DNA of 64,000 nucleotides from Bacteroidales bacterium UBA5536 (lineage in GTDB: Bacteria; Bacteroidota; Bacteroidia; Bacteroidales; F082), in NCBI GenBank assembly GCA_002426795.1, contig DINQ01000024.1:51212-115211 (forward strand), written 5' to 3'. Below are positions 17,101 to 26,388 of the stretch, one piece after another. Position numbers and translations under genes: made by a program. The notes beneath the pieces are model-generated. The model had not been told where the DNA came from, searched no databases, and was given only the letters and a program-made list of their open reading frames with translations. How positions within the stretch are numbered: the first letter of the stretch is position 1; each line of letters opens with the position of its first letter.

Positions 17101-17608
17101 ATATATCACTGCATACTACACCGATGAAAATGATTTGATCAAAGGTGTTAAACAAATCAGAGAAAAAGGCCATAACATTTTGGATGTATTTACGCCATTT
17201 CCGGTTCATGGATTGGATGTTGCCCTGGGCATGCGCCGTTCTCGTTTGACACGGGTTGCCTTTGGCGGAGGTGCTGTTGGAGCTATTGTCGGATTTGGAT
17301 TTCAGGCATGGGTTTTTACCAAAGCCTATCCTTTGAATTTTGGAGGCAAACCATATTTATCGGTTCCTTCTTTTATTCCTGTCACTTTTGAGCTTGCTGT
17401 GCTTTTGGCTGCTTTTTCGATGGTAATTGCATTCTTTATCCACTTCAAACTTGGACCTGGAGCAAAGACCGTGGTCTATGATGAGCGCTGCACCGACGAC
17501 CGATTTCTGGTACTCATTGATGCTGAAAATGCTGAAGCTGATGAAGTAAAAAAAATCGAAAAAGCACTGTCCGATGCAGGTGCTGAAGGTATCACTTACA
17601 AAGAATAG
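17084..17608 (+). CDS. actD: Alternative complex III subunit ActD (DUF3341)
   Basis: The product has up to 174 aa. It begins with a ferredoxin-like cytosolic domain (YITAYYTDENDLIKGVKQI), has two membrane segments (about residues 60-85 and 98-122) and ends in a charged ACT-like tail, matching DUF3341/ActD. Start codons at 17084 and 17093 both lie inside actC; an AGGAGA sequence at 17067-17072 fits the first slightly better. It is a structural subunit without cofactors. Confidence 0.88.
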   Translation: MRTMNKYITAYYTDENDLIKGVKQIREKGHNILDVFTPFPVHGLDVALGMRRSRLTRVAFGGGAVGAIVGFGFQAWVFTKAYPLNFGGKPYLSVPSFIPVTFELAVLLAAFSMVIAFFIHFKLGPGAKTVVYDERCTDDRFLVLIDAENAEADEVKKIEKALSDAGAEGITYKE

Positions 17609-17621
17609 AAATATATCAGTC

Positions 17622-18800
17622 ATGGAGAACAATACTTTTACACTTACAAAAAAACTTATCACCATCTGTGTGGCCATGATTGCTGTTGGTATCATCGCCA
17701 TTGCCATCGGTTTTGCCACAGGAGTGAGTGGCACACGCATTGTAGCCAACCTGCACCTGAACAACTATTATTTTGTTGGTATGGGTTTGATTGGCCTGTT
17801 TTTCGTTGCCGTTCACGCTATTGCCGAATCAGGCTGGCAGGTCAGCATGCAACGCATCGGCGAAGCCATGAGTGTTTTCATCCCTGTTGGTGGTCTGCTG
17901 ATGTTACTGGTTTTTCTTTTCGGCGGCATGCACGCCCTTTTTGAATGGACGCACGAAGACCATCTGGATGCCATTTTACTCAAAAAAGTAGCCTTCCTGA
18001 ACCAACCCTTTTTCTACATCAGGTTTGTGGTTTATTTCTCTGGTTGGATTTTGCTCGCACATCTGATTCGCAAAACAAGCAGAAAACTGGATCTGAATGG
18101 TGATGTTCATTACTTCAATCAGCTCCGTAAATTTTCTGCCATCTATGTAGTGTTCCTTGCAATAACCAGCTCAACTTCTGCATGGGACTGGCTCATGTCG
18201 ATCGATGCACATTGGTTCAGCACACTTTATGGATGGTATGTATTGAGCAGCATGCTAGTTTCAGGATTTTCAATGATTGTCATTATACTATTCATCCTGA
18301 AAAGGATGGGCTACATGTCACATGTCAACAACGAACACATTCACGACATGGGTAAATACATGTTTGGCTTGAGCATTTTCTGGGCTTATCTCTGGTTTTC
18401 GCAATACATGCTCATCTGGTACGCAAACATTCCTGAAGAAACCATCTACTTTTACGAACGCATCAAATACTTTGATACCGTTTTCTACCTCAACCTGATT
18501 TTGAATTTTGCCATTCCATTCTTATTGCTAATGGCACGCAACAGCAAAAGGGTTTTCTGGATTCTAATTCCCGTAGCTGTGGTGATCTTTATTGGCCATT
18601 GGCTCGATTTGTACCAATTGATTATGCCAGGTGTCGTAGGTCAAGCAGAGGCTGGAATTGGTATCGTAGAAATTGGCACTACCATTGGCTATCTCGGACT
18701 GTTTATGCTGGTTGTATTCTACGGTCTCACGAAGAGCTCACTCGTTCCCAAAAACCATCCTTTCTATAAAGAAAGTCTTGAATATCATACAAATTACTAA
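17622..18800 (+). CDS. actF: Alternative complex III subunit ActF, second NrfD-like membrane protein
   Basis: The product has 392 aa from the ATG at 17622; the longer frame from 17574 lies within actD. About ten hydrophobic segments are present. The motif SSTSAWDWLMSIDAHWFSTLYGWY is typical of the quinol:cytochrome c oxidoreductase ActF family, a shorter relative of ActC. Here actF precedes the monohaem actE, the reverse of the usual E-F order. The stop codon overlaps the actE start by one base. Confidence 0.9.
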   Translation: MENNTFTLTKKLITICVAMIAVGIIAIAIGFATGVSGTRIVANLHLNNYYFVGMGLIGLFFVAVHAIAESGWQVSMQRIGEAMSVFIPVGGLLMLLVFLFGGMHALFEWTHEDHLDAILLKKVAFLNQPFFYIRFVVYFSGWILLAHLIRKTSRKLDLNGDVHYFNQLRKFSAIYVVFLAITSSTSAWDWLMSIDAHWFSTLYGWYVLSSMLVSGFSMIVIILFILKRMGYMSHVNNEHIHDMGKYMFGLSIFWAYLWFSQYMLIWYANIPEETIYFYERIKYFDTVFYLNLILNFAIPFLLLMARNSKRVFWILIPVAVVIFIGHWLDLYQLIMPGVVGQAEAGIGIVEIGTTIGYLGLFMLVVFYGLTKSSLVPKNHPFYKESLEYHTNY

Positions 18801-19372
18801 TGATCATGAAGCAATTTTTTAAAATATCACTGGCCTTACTGCTGATGGCAGGCTTGGTTTCATGCAACAAAGACAAGAATAACCCTGGCTATGAGTATTT
18901 TCCTGATATGGCGCACTCGCCTGCATACCGAACTTACTCAGCCAATCCTGTTTTCGCTGATGGATTGACTATGCGCAAGCCTGCCGAAGGAACCATTCCT
19001 CGCGGATACATGCCGTATCCATACAAAGCAAAATCATTTCAGGATCAGGTAGATGCGGGTTTACAGCTTAAAAATCCTATCCCTGTAGACGATGCAGTAC
19101 TGGCCGAAGGAAAAAGACAATATGAAATCTTTTGCATGGATTGTCATGGAGAAAAAGGTGATGGTAATGGATACCTTTATACCAGTAAACTTTTCACTGC
19201 CAAACCCCAGGTTTTGTCTGGCAGTTTTGTGCAAAACAAACCTGATGGTGAAATCTACCATGTGATCACAATGGGATCCTTATCAGGTTTGATGGGAGGC
19301 CATGGCAGTCAGATCCTACCTGAAAACAGATGGAAAATCATCCATTATGTACGCACTTTGGCAGCAAAGTAA
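18800..19372 (+). CDS. actE: Alternative complex III subunit ActE, monohaem cytochrome c lipoprotein
   Basis: The product has 190 aa (or 188 from the second ATG at 18806). A lipoprotein signal ends GLVSC. The haem site is CMDCH, followed by GEKGDGNG, and a Met-rich GSLSGLMGGHG segment can supply the axial Met. The N-terminal half (DMAHSPAYRTY, PAEGTIPRGYMPYPY) is the segment of ActE that wraps the complex. It is the last gene of the operon, with a hairpin terminator 30 bases downstream. Confidence 0.9.
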   Translation: MIMKQFFKISLALLLMAGLVSCNKDKNNPGYEYFPDMAHSPAYRTYSANPVFADGLTMRKPAEGTIPRGYMPYPYKAKSFQDQVDAGLQLKNPIPVDDAVLAEGKRQYEIFCMDCHGEKGDGNGYLYTSKLFTAKPQVLSGSFVQNKPDGEIYHVITMGSLSGLMGGHGSQILPENRWKIIHYVRTLAAK

Positions 19373-19403
19373 TTTTTTAAAAAAATTCATAATCAAATAC
19401 ATA

Positions 19404-19433
19404 GGCCTCTTGCACAACCTGCAGGAGGCTTTT
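19404..19433 (+). terminator. Terminator of the act operon
   Basis: A 10-bp stem (GCCTCTTGCA at 19405-19414 with TGCAGGAGGC at 19420-19429, one G-U pair) has a 5-base loop and ends in TTTT. It is a standard intrinsic terminator between actE and the FKBP gene. Confidence 0.8.
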
Positions 19434-19447
19434 AAATATCAAACCGA

Positions 19448-19924
19448 ATGCAGATAACTAAAAATGCCATCGCCACCATCTGGTATACTGTTTCAGATCG
19501 GGCGAGCGGAAAAATCCTCCAAAAAATACCCGCTGATGCACCACAGGAGTTCCTATTTGGCAATGATTTGTTACTCGATATTTTTGAAGATCAGTTGACA
19601 AACAAAGAAAAAGGATATCATTTTCAGTTTGAAGCCAAGGCAGATCAGGCTTATGGACCGGTCGATCCCAGTGCAATTTTTGACCTTCCGCTCGATACTT
19701 TTGCCAATGAAGATGGTATAGTAGAAGATGAAGTGGTGCAAGTTGGACATATTTTCCCGATGGCCGATAACGAAGGCAATCGTCATTATGGAAAGATCAT
19801 CATGAAAATGAAAGACCGGGTTACTATGGACTTTAACCATCCCATGGCCGGTAAGGATTTGATGTTTGAAGGTGAAATTGTCGATGTAAGAATGGCTGAC
19901 CCCAATGAGATTCCTGCTCAATAA
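19448..19924 (+). CDS. FKBP-type peptidyl-prolyl isomerase, SlyD-like
   Basis: The product has 158 aa, no signal peptide, so cytosolic. The FKBP core is split by an insert-in-flap domain, as in SlyD: an opening strand, a FLFGNDLLLDIFE region, then AYGPVDPSAIFDLP and the closing FNHPMAGKDLMFEGEIVDVR. SlyD enzymes catalyse proline isomerisation and act as chaperones; some carry a His-rich metal-binding tail, which is absent here. It sits between two respiratory operons and could help fold metalloenzymes, but that is only suggested by location. Confidence 0.88.
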   Translation: MQITKNAIATIWYTVSDRASGKILQKIPADAPQEFLFGNDLLLDIFEDQLTNKEKGYHFQFEAKADQAYGPVDPSAIFDLPLDTFANEDGIVEDEVVQVGHIFPMADNEGNRHYGKIIMKMKDRVTMDFNHPMAGKDLMFEGEIVDVRMADPNEIPAQ

Positions 19925-19957
19925 ATCGCTATATTACACCCTCTAAAAACATGGCTT

Positions 19958-20602
19958 ATGAAAAGAAATGCTGCTAAAGAAATGCTAAATAAAACATCCA
20001 CCCTACTTTTATTGTCCTTGGTTTTGCTTCTGGTACAATGTTCAAACCTAATAGGCAAAGCCAAAGAAAAGAAAGTAGAGCTCACACCAACCAGTGATAC
20101 GGCCATGGAGACATACAGAACCACGGGCAAACTTATCGTGCAAAAGAGCTTCGAGACACTGAGCGGCCAACTTTTGCAAGCCATTAAAACAGGCGGCGTA
20201 CCACATGCACTACAATACTGCAACTTGAAAGCATACCCTTTGACAGATTCATTGTCTGAAGCCTATCAGGTAGACATCAAGAGAGTGACTTTAAAACCCA
20301 GAAACGCTGCTAACCAAGCAGATCCCTTCGAGAAAAGTCTGATCAATACTTTTGAAAAGCTGGCTGTCAATAATCTGGCAGGTGTGAATATGGTTGTGCG
20401 CGACAATGAAGGATTACCCGTTTTTGCCTCACCCATCGTGGTGGGAAAACTGTGTTTGCAGTGTCATGGTGAAAAAGGAAAAGTAATTGCCGATACCGAT
20501 CTTAAAGTGATAGAACGGCTTTACCCTGACGACCAGGCAACAGGCTATCGCGAAGGTGACTTACGAGGTATCTGGAGGATCCGGTTTCAAGAAACCCAAT
20601 AA
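19958..20602 (+). CDS. DUF3365 (Tll0287-like) haem-binding lipoprotein
   Basis: The product has 214 aa with a hydrophobic leader ending LLVQC, a probable lipobox. The C-terminal half matches the DUF3365 haem domain, with PFEKSLINTFEK and CLQCHGEKG (Cys166 to His170) and a terminal DLRGIWRI. Tll0287-type proteins bind a c-type haem in a PAS-like fold and are thought to be redox sensors. The stop codon is one base before the ccoI start, so it is probably cotranscribed with the cbb3 copper pump. Confidence 0.85.
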   Translation: MKRNAAKEMLNKTSTLLLLSLVLLLVQCSNLIGKAKEKKVELTPTSDTAMETYRTTGKLIVQKSFETLSGQLLQAIKTGGVPHALQYCNLKAYPLTDSLSEAYQVDIKRVTLKPRNAANQADPFEKSLINTFEKLAVNNLAGVNMVVRDNEGLPVFASPIVVGKLCLQCHGEKGKVIADTDLKVIERLYPDDQATGYREGDLRGIWRIRFQETQ

Positions 20603-20603
20603 C

Positions 20604-22994
20604 ATGGCATCCGAAAAATGTGTACACTGTGGTGCCGATTGCGGAAAAGCACCGGTCAGTTGGAACGACAAGCCTTTTTGTTGTCACGGCTGTAAAACTG
20701 TTTACCAAATCCTGAATGAAAAGGAAATGGGAGCATATTACCAGATACAGCCCATGTCGGGTATCAGGATAGAAAGTGACGGCACTTCTAAAAAATTTGC
20801 TTTCCTCGACAACGAAGAAATCAGAGCCAATTTGCTAGAGTTTGAAGATGGCGAAGTGGCAAAAGTCAAGTTTTTTATCCCTTCAATCCATTGTGCATCC
20901 TGCATCTGGTTGCTCGAACACCTCGACACACTCAATCCAGCCATCAGTTTTTCAACAGTCAATTTTCCTAAAAAAGAGGTCTACATCACTTTTAACCAGA
21001 GCCAAATAAGTCTTCGGCAACTTGCTGAGCTGCTGACATCAATACATTACATTCCAGAAATTACACTTGACCAACTCGAGAAAAAGAAACCCGGAAAAAA
21101 CAACCGAAGTCTGCTGACAAAGGTTGGTATTGCCTCCTTTAGTTTCCTGAACATCATGATGTACAGCTTTCCGGAATACCTTCCCGGAGGCGATTTGCTG
21201 GAACAAGAATTCAAGAATATATTTGGCTGGCTTAGTTTCGTGCTGATTTTGCCAGTAGTTTTTTACGCCGCAAACGACTATTTCCTGAGCGCGTGGAAAG
21301 GACTCAAGCACAAAATCATCTCCATTGACGTACCCATTGCACTTGGGATTTTGGCACTATTCATCCAAAGCAGTATTGTTGTTTTTTCTGGGAAAGGAAT
21401 CGGATATATGGATTCGCTTTCAGGACTGGTATTCTTTCTTCTGATTGGCAAATGGTATCAGGGAAAAACCTATGAAGCACTGTCGTTTGAGCGGGATTAT
21501 AAATCTTATTTTCCGGTAGCAGTTACACGCATTGCTGAGAAAGGTGAAGAAATTATTCCGATCAAAAATCTGAGAGAGGGAGATATCATTCTGGTACGCA
21601 ACCAGGAGTTGATTCCTGCCGATGCCATGCTTGCCGAAGGAAATGGAAGCATCGACTACAGTTTTGTAACAGGCGAGTCGATGCCCGTGCCAAAAAAGCA
21701 GGGTGATTTTATTTATGCCGGAGGCCGTCAGGTTGGAAGCTCCATCAAACTCAAGGTACAAAAAGAAGTTGAGCAAAGCTATTTAACTCAATTGTGGAAC
21801 CAGAAAGTGGATCATCAGGAAAGCGAGACGCTGGATAACCATATCAATAAAATCAGCCAATACTTCACTATTTCCATTTTAGCCATCGCTTTTGCAGCTT
21901 TGATCAGCTGGTTGTTTATCGACCCATCGCGCGCCATTTTTGTGTTTTCGTCGGTGCTCATTATTGCGTGTCCCTGTGCCCTGGCGCTCACCATCCCATT
22001 TACGTTCGGAAGCACTATGCGGGTTTTTGGGCGCAACGGATTTTACATCAAAAAAACAGCCGTTATCGAGCAATTGCATAAAACAACTAGTGTAGTATTC
22101 GACAAAACCGGGACACTGACGCTTAACCGAAAAAATGCCGTACAGTTTCATGGTGAAGAACTCTCTCAACAGCAACTTGGACTTATCAAATCTGTGGTTC
22201 GTCATTCGAGTCATCCATTGAGTATTGCCCTCTATAATAATCTCGAAAACCCCGAAATTAAGAATCCTGATTCATTTGAGGAAATACCAGGCATGGGTAT
22301 TACTGCAGTTTTTCAAGATATTAGAATCAATGTGGGTTCCAGCGCATTTGTCAAGGGAGAAGCTCAGCCCGAAACGGCAACTGAAAGCAGAGTCTACATC
22401 AGTGTCAACCGGGAACAACTTGGTTATTTCTCCATCGGAAACAGTTATCGCACCGGACTGGAAAAAGTAATTGAGGATTTAGGCAAAAGGTTCGACCTGC
22501 ATCTGATTTCAGGCGATAACGATGCTGAAAGCCAAAGGCTACGCGCACTCTTTGGTCCGAAAGCAGAGCTCTTGTTTAACCAATCACCAACAGAAAAACG
22601 CGACTTCATTAAAAAACTGCAGTCAGAAGGCAAAAATGTGCTGATGATTGGCGATGGCCTCAATGACGCCGGCGCACTTGCTGCCAGCGATACCGGTATT
22701 AGCATTGCTGATGACGTGTTTAGCTTCTCGCCTGCCTGTGATGCTATTCTGGAAGCTTCGAAATTTGACCAATTGAGCCGTTTTCTTCAGTTTACACACC
22801 TAAGTTTCTGGGTTGTTTGGATTAGCTTTACCATTTCCTTTTTATACAACCTGATAGGGATTGGTTTTGCAGTCATGGCCATGCTCTCTCCCTTGTTTGC
22901 AGCTATTCTCATGCCACTCAGTTCAGTCTCAGTGGTACTGTTTGCCAGCCTTTCGATTGGATTTCTGGCGAAAAGAAATCTAAAAATTGCCTAA
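20604..22994 (+). CDS. ccoI: CcoI/FixI copper-transporting P1B-type ATPase
   Basis: The product has 796 aa from the ATG at 20604. An N-terminal zinc-finger-like motif (CVHCGADC, FCCHGCKTVY) precedes an HMA domain with CASC (Cys97 and Cys100). Eight membrane segments follow, with the transport motif CPC at Cys456, phosphorylation site DKTGTLT at Asp500 and hinge GDGLND. CcoI exports Cu(I) for CuB insertion into cbb3 oxidase. The next gene is ccoS, as expected for a ccoGHIS-type assembly set. Confidence 0.93.
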   Translation: MASEKCVHCGADCGKAPVSWNDKPFCCHGCKTVYQILNEKEMGAYYQIQPMSGIRIESDGTSKKFAFLDNEEIRANLLEFEDGEVAKVKFFIPSIHCASCIWLLEHLDTLNPAISFSTVNFPKKEVYITFNQSQISLRQLAELLTSIHYIPEITLDQLEKKKPGKNNRSLLTKVGIASFSFLNIMMYSFPEYLPGGDLLEQEFKNIFGWLSFVLILPVVFYAANDYFLSAWKGLKHKIISIDVPIALGILALFIQSSIVVFSGKGIGYMDSLSGLVFFLLIGKWYQGKTYEALSFERDYKSYFPVAVTRIAEKGEEIIPIKNLREGDIILVRNQELIPADAMLAEGNGSIDYSFVTGESMPVPKKQGDFIYAGGRQVGSSIKLKVQKEVEQSYLTQLWNQKVDHQESETLDNHINKISQYFTISILAIAFAALISWLFIDPSRAIFVFSSVLIIACPCALALTIPFTFGSTMRVFGRNGFYIKKTAVIEQLHKTTSVVFDKTGTLTLNRKNAVQFHGEELSQQQLGLIKSVVRHSSHPLSIALYNNLENPEIKNPDSFEEIPGMGITAVFQDIRINVGSSAFVKGEAQPETATESRVYISVNREQLGYFSIGNSYRTGLEKVIEDLGKRFDLHLISGDNDAESQRLRALFGPKAELLFNQSPTEKRDFIKKLQSEGKNVLMIGDGLNDAGALAASDTGISIADDVFSFSPACDAILEASKFDQLSRFLQFTHLSFWVVWISFTISFLYNLIGIGFAVMAMLSPLFAAILMPLSSVSVVLFASLSIGFLAKRNLKIA

Positions 22995-23131
22995 GTTTTT
23001 TTTAATATTTAGGTGCCTTTTTTTGAATCAACTTTCAAAAATCGTACATTAGCCTGTTAATTCTTACCAGCCTTTCTTATGTGGAATATTTCTAAATTAG
23101 ACTTCCCGACATTTTTGTAAAAGCTGTTAAG

Positions 23132-23139
23132 TATATTTG
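23132..23139 (+). promoter_or_regulatory. Putative -7 promoter element ahead of ccoS-ccoNO
   Basis: TATATTTG fits TAnnTTTG and lies 35 bases before the ccoS ATG. A TTTG at 23114-23117 is 14 bases upstream, shorter than usual. The rest of gap 22995-23174 is AT-rich; TCTAAATTAG at 23091-23100 recurs at 30413-30422 before the Sco/caa3 operon. Confidence 0.4.
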
Positions 23140-23174
23140 CGTCTGAAATCGTAAAGAGGAACCTTAATACCGAA

Positions 23175-23351
23175 ATGAGCGCCATTATTTTCTTGATCAT
23201 CATTGGAATCGTTGTTGCAGGAGGTTTCCTTGTGGCTTTCATCTGGGCCGTTAAAAGTGGCCAGTACGACGACGACTACTCTCCTTCAGTGCGGATGTTG
23301 TTCGAAAACAAACCGCCAAAAGATGAAAATCTATCTGACAAAAAACAATAA
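23175..23351 (+). CDS. ccoS: CcoS, small cbb3 oxidase maturation protein
   Basis: The product has 58 aa: a single N-terminal membrane helix (residues 3-26), the family pattern FIWAVKSGQYDD at residues 22-33 and a charged tail. CcoS is needed for haem and copper incorporation into cbb3 oxidase. It lies between ccoI and ccoNO, its standard place. The coding region was found by reading frame 23175-23351 directly, and it overlaps longer but spurious upstream extensions of the ccoN frame. Confidence 0.92.
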   Translation: MSAIIFLIIIGIVVAGGFLVAFIWAVKSGQYDDDYSPSVRMLFENKPPKDENLSDKKQ

Positions 23352-23367
23352 ACCAAAATCAAATTCT

Positions 23368-25515
23368 ATGGAGTTACAGAAGTTTACTTACGACAACAGA
23401 ATTGCCAGACTATTTATGATGGCAACTGTTTTGTGGGGGCTGGTTGGTATGCTGGTTGGCCTCACAATTGCAATTGAGCTGATTTGGCCGACCATGACAA
23501 ATGGTATTTCATGGCTGTCGTTTGGCCGGCTCAGGCCTTTGCACACCAATGCCGTTATTTTCGCATTCGTCGGAAATGGCATGTTTACAGCCATTTATTA
23601 TTCCTCTCCCCGCTTACTTAAAACACCGATGTACAGTGAGTTGCTCGGTAAAATTCATTTCTGGGGATGGCAACTCATTATTGTAGCAGCAGCCATTACG
23701 CTGCCTTTAGGAATCACAGTCAGCAAAGAATACGCCGAACTTGAATGGCCTATTGATATTGCCATCACGATTGTTTGGGTAGTATTTGGGCTCAACCTTA
23801 TCATGACGATGGTAAAACGCAGGACAAAGCACATCTACGTTGCTATCTGGTTTTACATCGCAACTTTCGTCACGGTTGCTGTGCTCCACATCGTTAACTC
23901 AATCAATATTCCGGTAAGTTTCCTGAAAAGCTATCCTGTCTATGCAGGCGTACAAGATGCGCTCGTGCAATGGTGGTATGGTCACAATGCAGTTGCTTTC
24001 TTTCTGACAACTCCATATTTGGGATTGATGTATTATTTCATTCCGAAAGCAGCCAACAGACCAATTTACTCTTATAAATTGTCTATCATTCACTTTTGGG
24101 CATTGATTTTCCTTTATATCTGGGCCGGACCTCACCATTTGCTGTATTCATCACTTCCCGACTGGGCTCAGGCACTTGGTGTTGTTTTCTCGATCATGCT
24201 CATTGCACCATCGTGGGGTGGTATGATCAATGGTTTGCTGACCTTGCGTGGTGCCTGGGACAAGGTTCGCGAAGATCCGGTTTTGAAAATGTTTGTTGTG
24301 GGAGTAACGGCCTATGGTATGTCTACTTTTGAAGGCCCGATGTTGTCGCTCAAGAGCGTGAATGCCATCAGCCACTTTACCGACTGGACCATCGCCCACG
24401 TGCACATTGGCGCACTGGGTTGGAACGGAATGCTCACCTTTGGTATGTTATACTGGCTGTTCCCAAGGATTTACAAAACAAAGCTTTTCAGTGTGAAGCT
24501 AGCAAATGCACATTTCTGGCTGGCCACAACCGGTATGTTGTTCTTTGCGATTCCTTTATATTTCGCTGGTTTCACTCAAAGTTTGATGTGGAAAGAATTT
24601 ACAGCAGAAGGTTACCTGAAGTATCCCAACTTCATCGAAACTGTTACCCAGATTTTACCCATGTACTGGATACGCGTTTTGGGCGGAACGCTCTACCTAA
24701 CTGGTGTCATTTTGATGATTGTCAACTTGTTGAAAACAGCTAAGCAAGGCACATTTGTCCCGACCGAAGACGACGAAGCTCCAGCATTGAACCTGAAAGC
24801 CCACGGCGTTGATAAAGGTCACCGTGTGATTGAAGGTAAGCCAATTTTATTCACAGTATTGTCATTGGTTGCCATCCTGATTGGAGGTCTTGTCGAATTT
24901 ATCCCAATGTTTATGGTAAAATCGAATGTACCTACCATCGCCAGTGTTCAGCCTTATACCCCTCTTGAATTACAAGGTCGTGATATTTACGTACGCGAAG
25001 GCTGTTACACCTGTCACAGTCAGATGGTTCGTCCTTTCCGCAGCGAAGTTGAACGCTATGGAGATTACTCCAAATCAGGCGAATCTGTATATGACCATCC
25101 ATTCCAGTTCGGATCGAAACGTACTGGTCCGGATTTGGCACGCGAAGGGGTGAAAACTGGAAAAAATTACAAACCAGATTCATGGCATTACAACCACTTC
25201 ATGAGTCCACAAAAAATGGTTGCCGAATCCATTATGCCTCCTTACAGCTGGTTACTGAAGAATGATCTCGATATTTCGAGTACCCCTGCTAAAATCAGGG
25301 CAATGCAATCGTTGGGTGTTCCTTATCCTGAGGGATTTGCTGACAAAGCCAACGAACATTTACAGGCTCAGGCCCATAAAATTGCACAAGGTTTAAGAGA
25401 TGGAGGCATCGATGTTGCCGATTCGAAAGAAGTCATTGCATTGATTGCTTACATCCAACGACTGGGTACCGACATCTATAAAACTGATAACAAACCTTTG
25501 TTTTCAGACAAATAA
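23368..25515 (+). CDS. ccoN: cbb3-type cytochrome c oxidase, fused subunits I and II (CcoN-CcoO)
   Basis: The product has 715 aa from the ATG at 23368. The first 480 or so residues are CcoN: about 12 membrane helices with the haem-copper His set, for example LHTNAVIFAF, WWYGHNAVAFFLT and WAGPHHLLY. The remainder is CcoO: one membrane anchor, then a monohaem domain with CYTCH at Cys546 and MVRPFRSEVERYGDYSKSGE. N-O fusion is common in Bacteroidota. The enzyme is a high-affinity terminal oxidase on the periplasmic side. The ORF's upstream extension to 23203 overlaps ccoS and is rejected. Confidence 0.95.
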   Translation: MELQKFTYDNRIARLFMMATVLWGLVGMLVGLTIAIELIWPTMTNGISWLSFGRLRPLHTNAVIFAFVGNGMFTAIYYSSPRLLKTPMYSELLGKIHFWGWQLIIVAAAITLPLGITVSKEYAELEWPIDIAITIVWVVFGLNLIMTMVKRRTKHIYVAIWFYIATFVTVAVLHIVNSINIPVSFLKSYPVYAGVQDALVQWWYGHNAVAFFLTTPYLGLMYYFIPKAANRPIYSYKLSIIHFWALIFLYIWAGPHHLLYSSLPDWAQALGVVFSIMLIAPSWGGMINGLLTLRGAWDKVREDPVLKMFVVGVTAYGMSTFEGPMLSLKSVNAISHFTDWTIAHVHIGALGWNGMLTFGMLYWLFPRIYKTKLFSVKLANAHFWLATTGMLFFAIPLYFAGFTQSLMWKEFTAEGYLKYPNFIETVTQILPMYWIRVLGGTLYLTGVILMIVNLLKTAKQGTFVPTEDDEAPALNLKAHGVDKGHRVIEGKPILFTVLSLVAILIGGLVEFIPMFMVKSNVPTIASVQPYTPLELQGRDIYVREGCYTCHSQMVRPFRSEVERYGDYSKSGESVYDHPFQFGSKRTGPDLAREGVKTGKNYKPDSWHYNHFMSPQKMVAESIMPPYSWLLKNDLDISSTPAKIRAMQSLGVPYPEGFADKANEHLQAQAHKIAQGLRDGGIDVADSKEVIALIAYIQRLGTDIYKTDNKPLFSDK

Positions 25516-25523
25516 ACTGACCC

Positions 25524-25721
25524 ATGAAAATCGTCACAAGCATATTCGAAAATGTCGCCAACATCCAATGGTTTCCGATCATTGGGTTGGTGATATTTCT
25601 CATTCTGTTTATTGCACTGATCATCAGGATTTTCAGAATGGAGACAAAAGTGGTTGATGAAATCGCCCGTTTGCCACTGGATGATGACGAAAACATGTCA
25701 GATTTGAAGCGAGATCAATAA
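25524..25721 (+). CDS. ccoQ: CcoQ-like small cbb3 subunit
   Basis: The product has 65 aa with one membrane helix (about residues 14-34) and a charged C-terminal tail. It is located between ccoNO and ccoP with 8 and 21 base gaps. Size, topology and place match CcoQ, the small stabilising subunit; sequence conservation in this family is low. Confidence 0.75.
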   Translation: MKIVTSIFENVANIQWFPIIGLVIFLILFIALIIRIFRMETKVVDEIARLPLDDDENMSDLKRDQ

Positions 25722-25742
25722 TAATTTGAAAAAGAGAATCAT

Positions 25743-26345
25743 ATGACAACAGATAATCAAAACAACAAAGAGAGCTATGAAATTGATACCCTGACCAACC
25801 AACGGTTGATCAAAGATCATGAATATGATGGCATCAAAGAGCTCGACAACGAACTTCCTCCCTGGTGGAAATGGCTTTTCATCATCACCATTGCTTTTGC
25901 CGCTGTATACCTGATCAGGCTTTGGGTGTTCAGAGCCGACGACCTGATGCAGTCGAAAGAATACCAAAGTGAGATGGCAGATGTGCTGGCAAAAAAAGAA
26001 GCTACCAATGCCAATGCCGCCCCGTTTGAGGTTACATTGCTGACTGACGAAGCTTCACTGGCTGATGGTAAAGAAACCTGGACAAAGATTTGTTCGGTTT
26101 GCCACCTGCTGGATGGTGGCGGGCTTGTAGGGCCAAATATGACTGACAATTATTGGATTCATGGAAACACAGTAAATGACCTGTTCAATACAGTTACCAA
26201 TGGTGTAATTGAAAAAGGTATGATTTCCTATAAAGATCAACTATCCGAGAAACAGAGACTTGATGTCGTCAGTTATATATTAGTTGATTTGCATGGAACA
26301 ACTCCTGCAAACCCCAAAGCCCCACAAGGCGAACTGTATGAGTAA
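25743..26345 (+). CDS. ccoP: cbb3 oxidase subunit III (CcoP), single-haem form
   Basis: The product has 200 aa. A cytosolic N-terminus with YDGIKELDNELPPWWKW leads into a membrane helix, the CcoP signature. The periplasmic part has one haem motif CSVCH (Cys117) where proteobacterial CcoP has two. Single-haem CcoP is usual in Bacteroidota. It receives electrons from soluble or lipoprotein cytochromes. A strong terminator follows. Confidence 0.92.
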   Translation: MTTDNQNNKESYEIDTLTNQRLIKDHEYDGIKELDNELPPWWKWLFIITIAFAAVYLIRLWVFRADDLMQSKEYQSEMADVLAKKEATNANAAPFEVTLLTDEASLADGKETWTKICSVCHLLDGGGLVGPNMTDNYWIHGNTVNDLFNTVTNGVIEKGMISYKDQLSEKQRLDVVSYILVDLHGTTPANPKAPQGELYE

Positions 26346-26353
26346 CAAAAAAT

Positions 26354-26388
26354 AGAGGGCTGGAATACATTTTCAGCCCTCTCTTTCC
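26354..26388 (+). terminator. Terminator after ccoP
   Basis: A perfect 9-bp stem (AGAGGGCTG at 26354-26362 with CAGCCCTCT at 26374-26382) has an 11-base loop and a T-rich tail. It separates the oxidase structural genes from ccoG. Confidence 0.85.
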
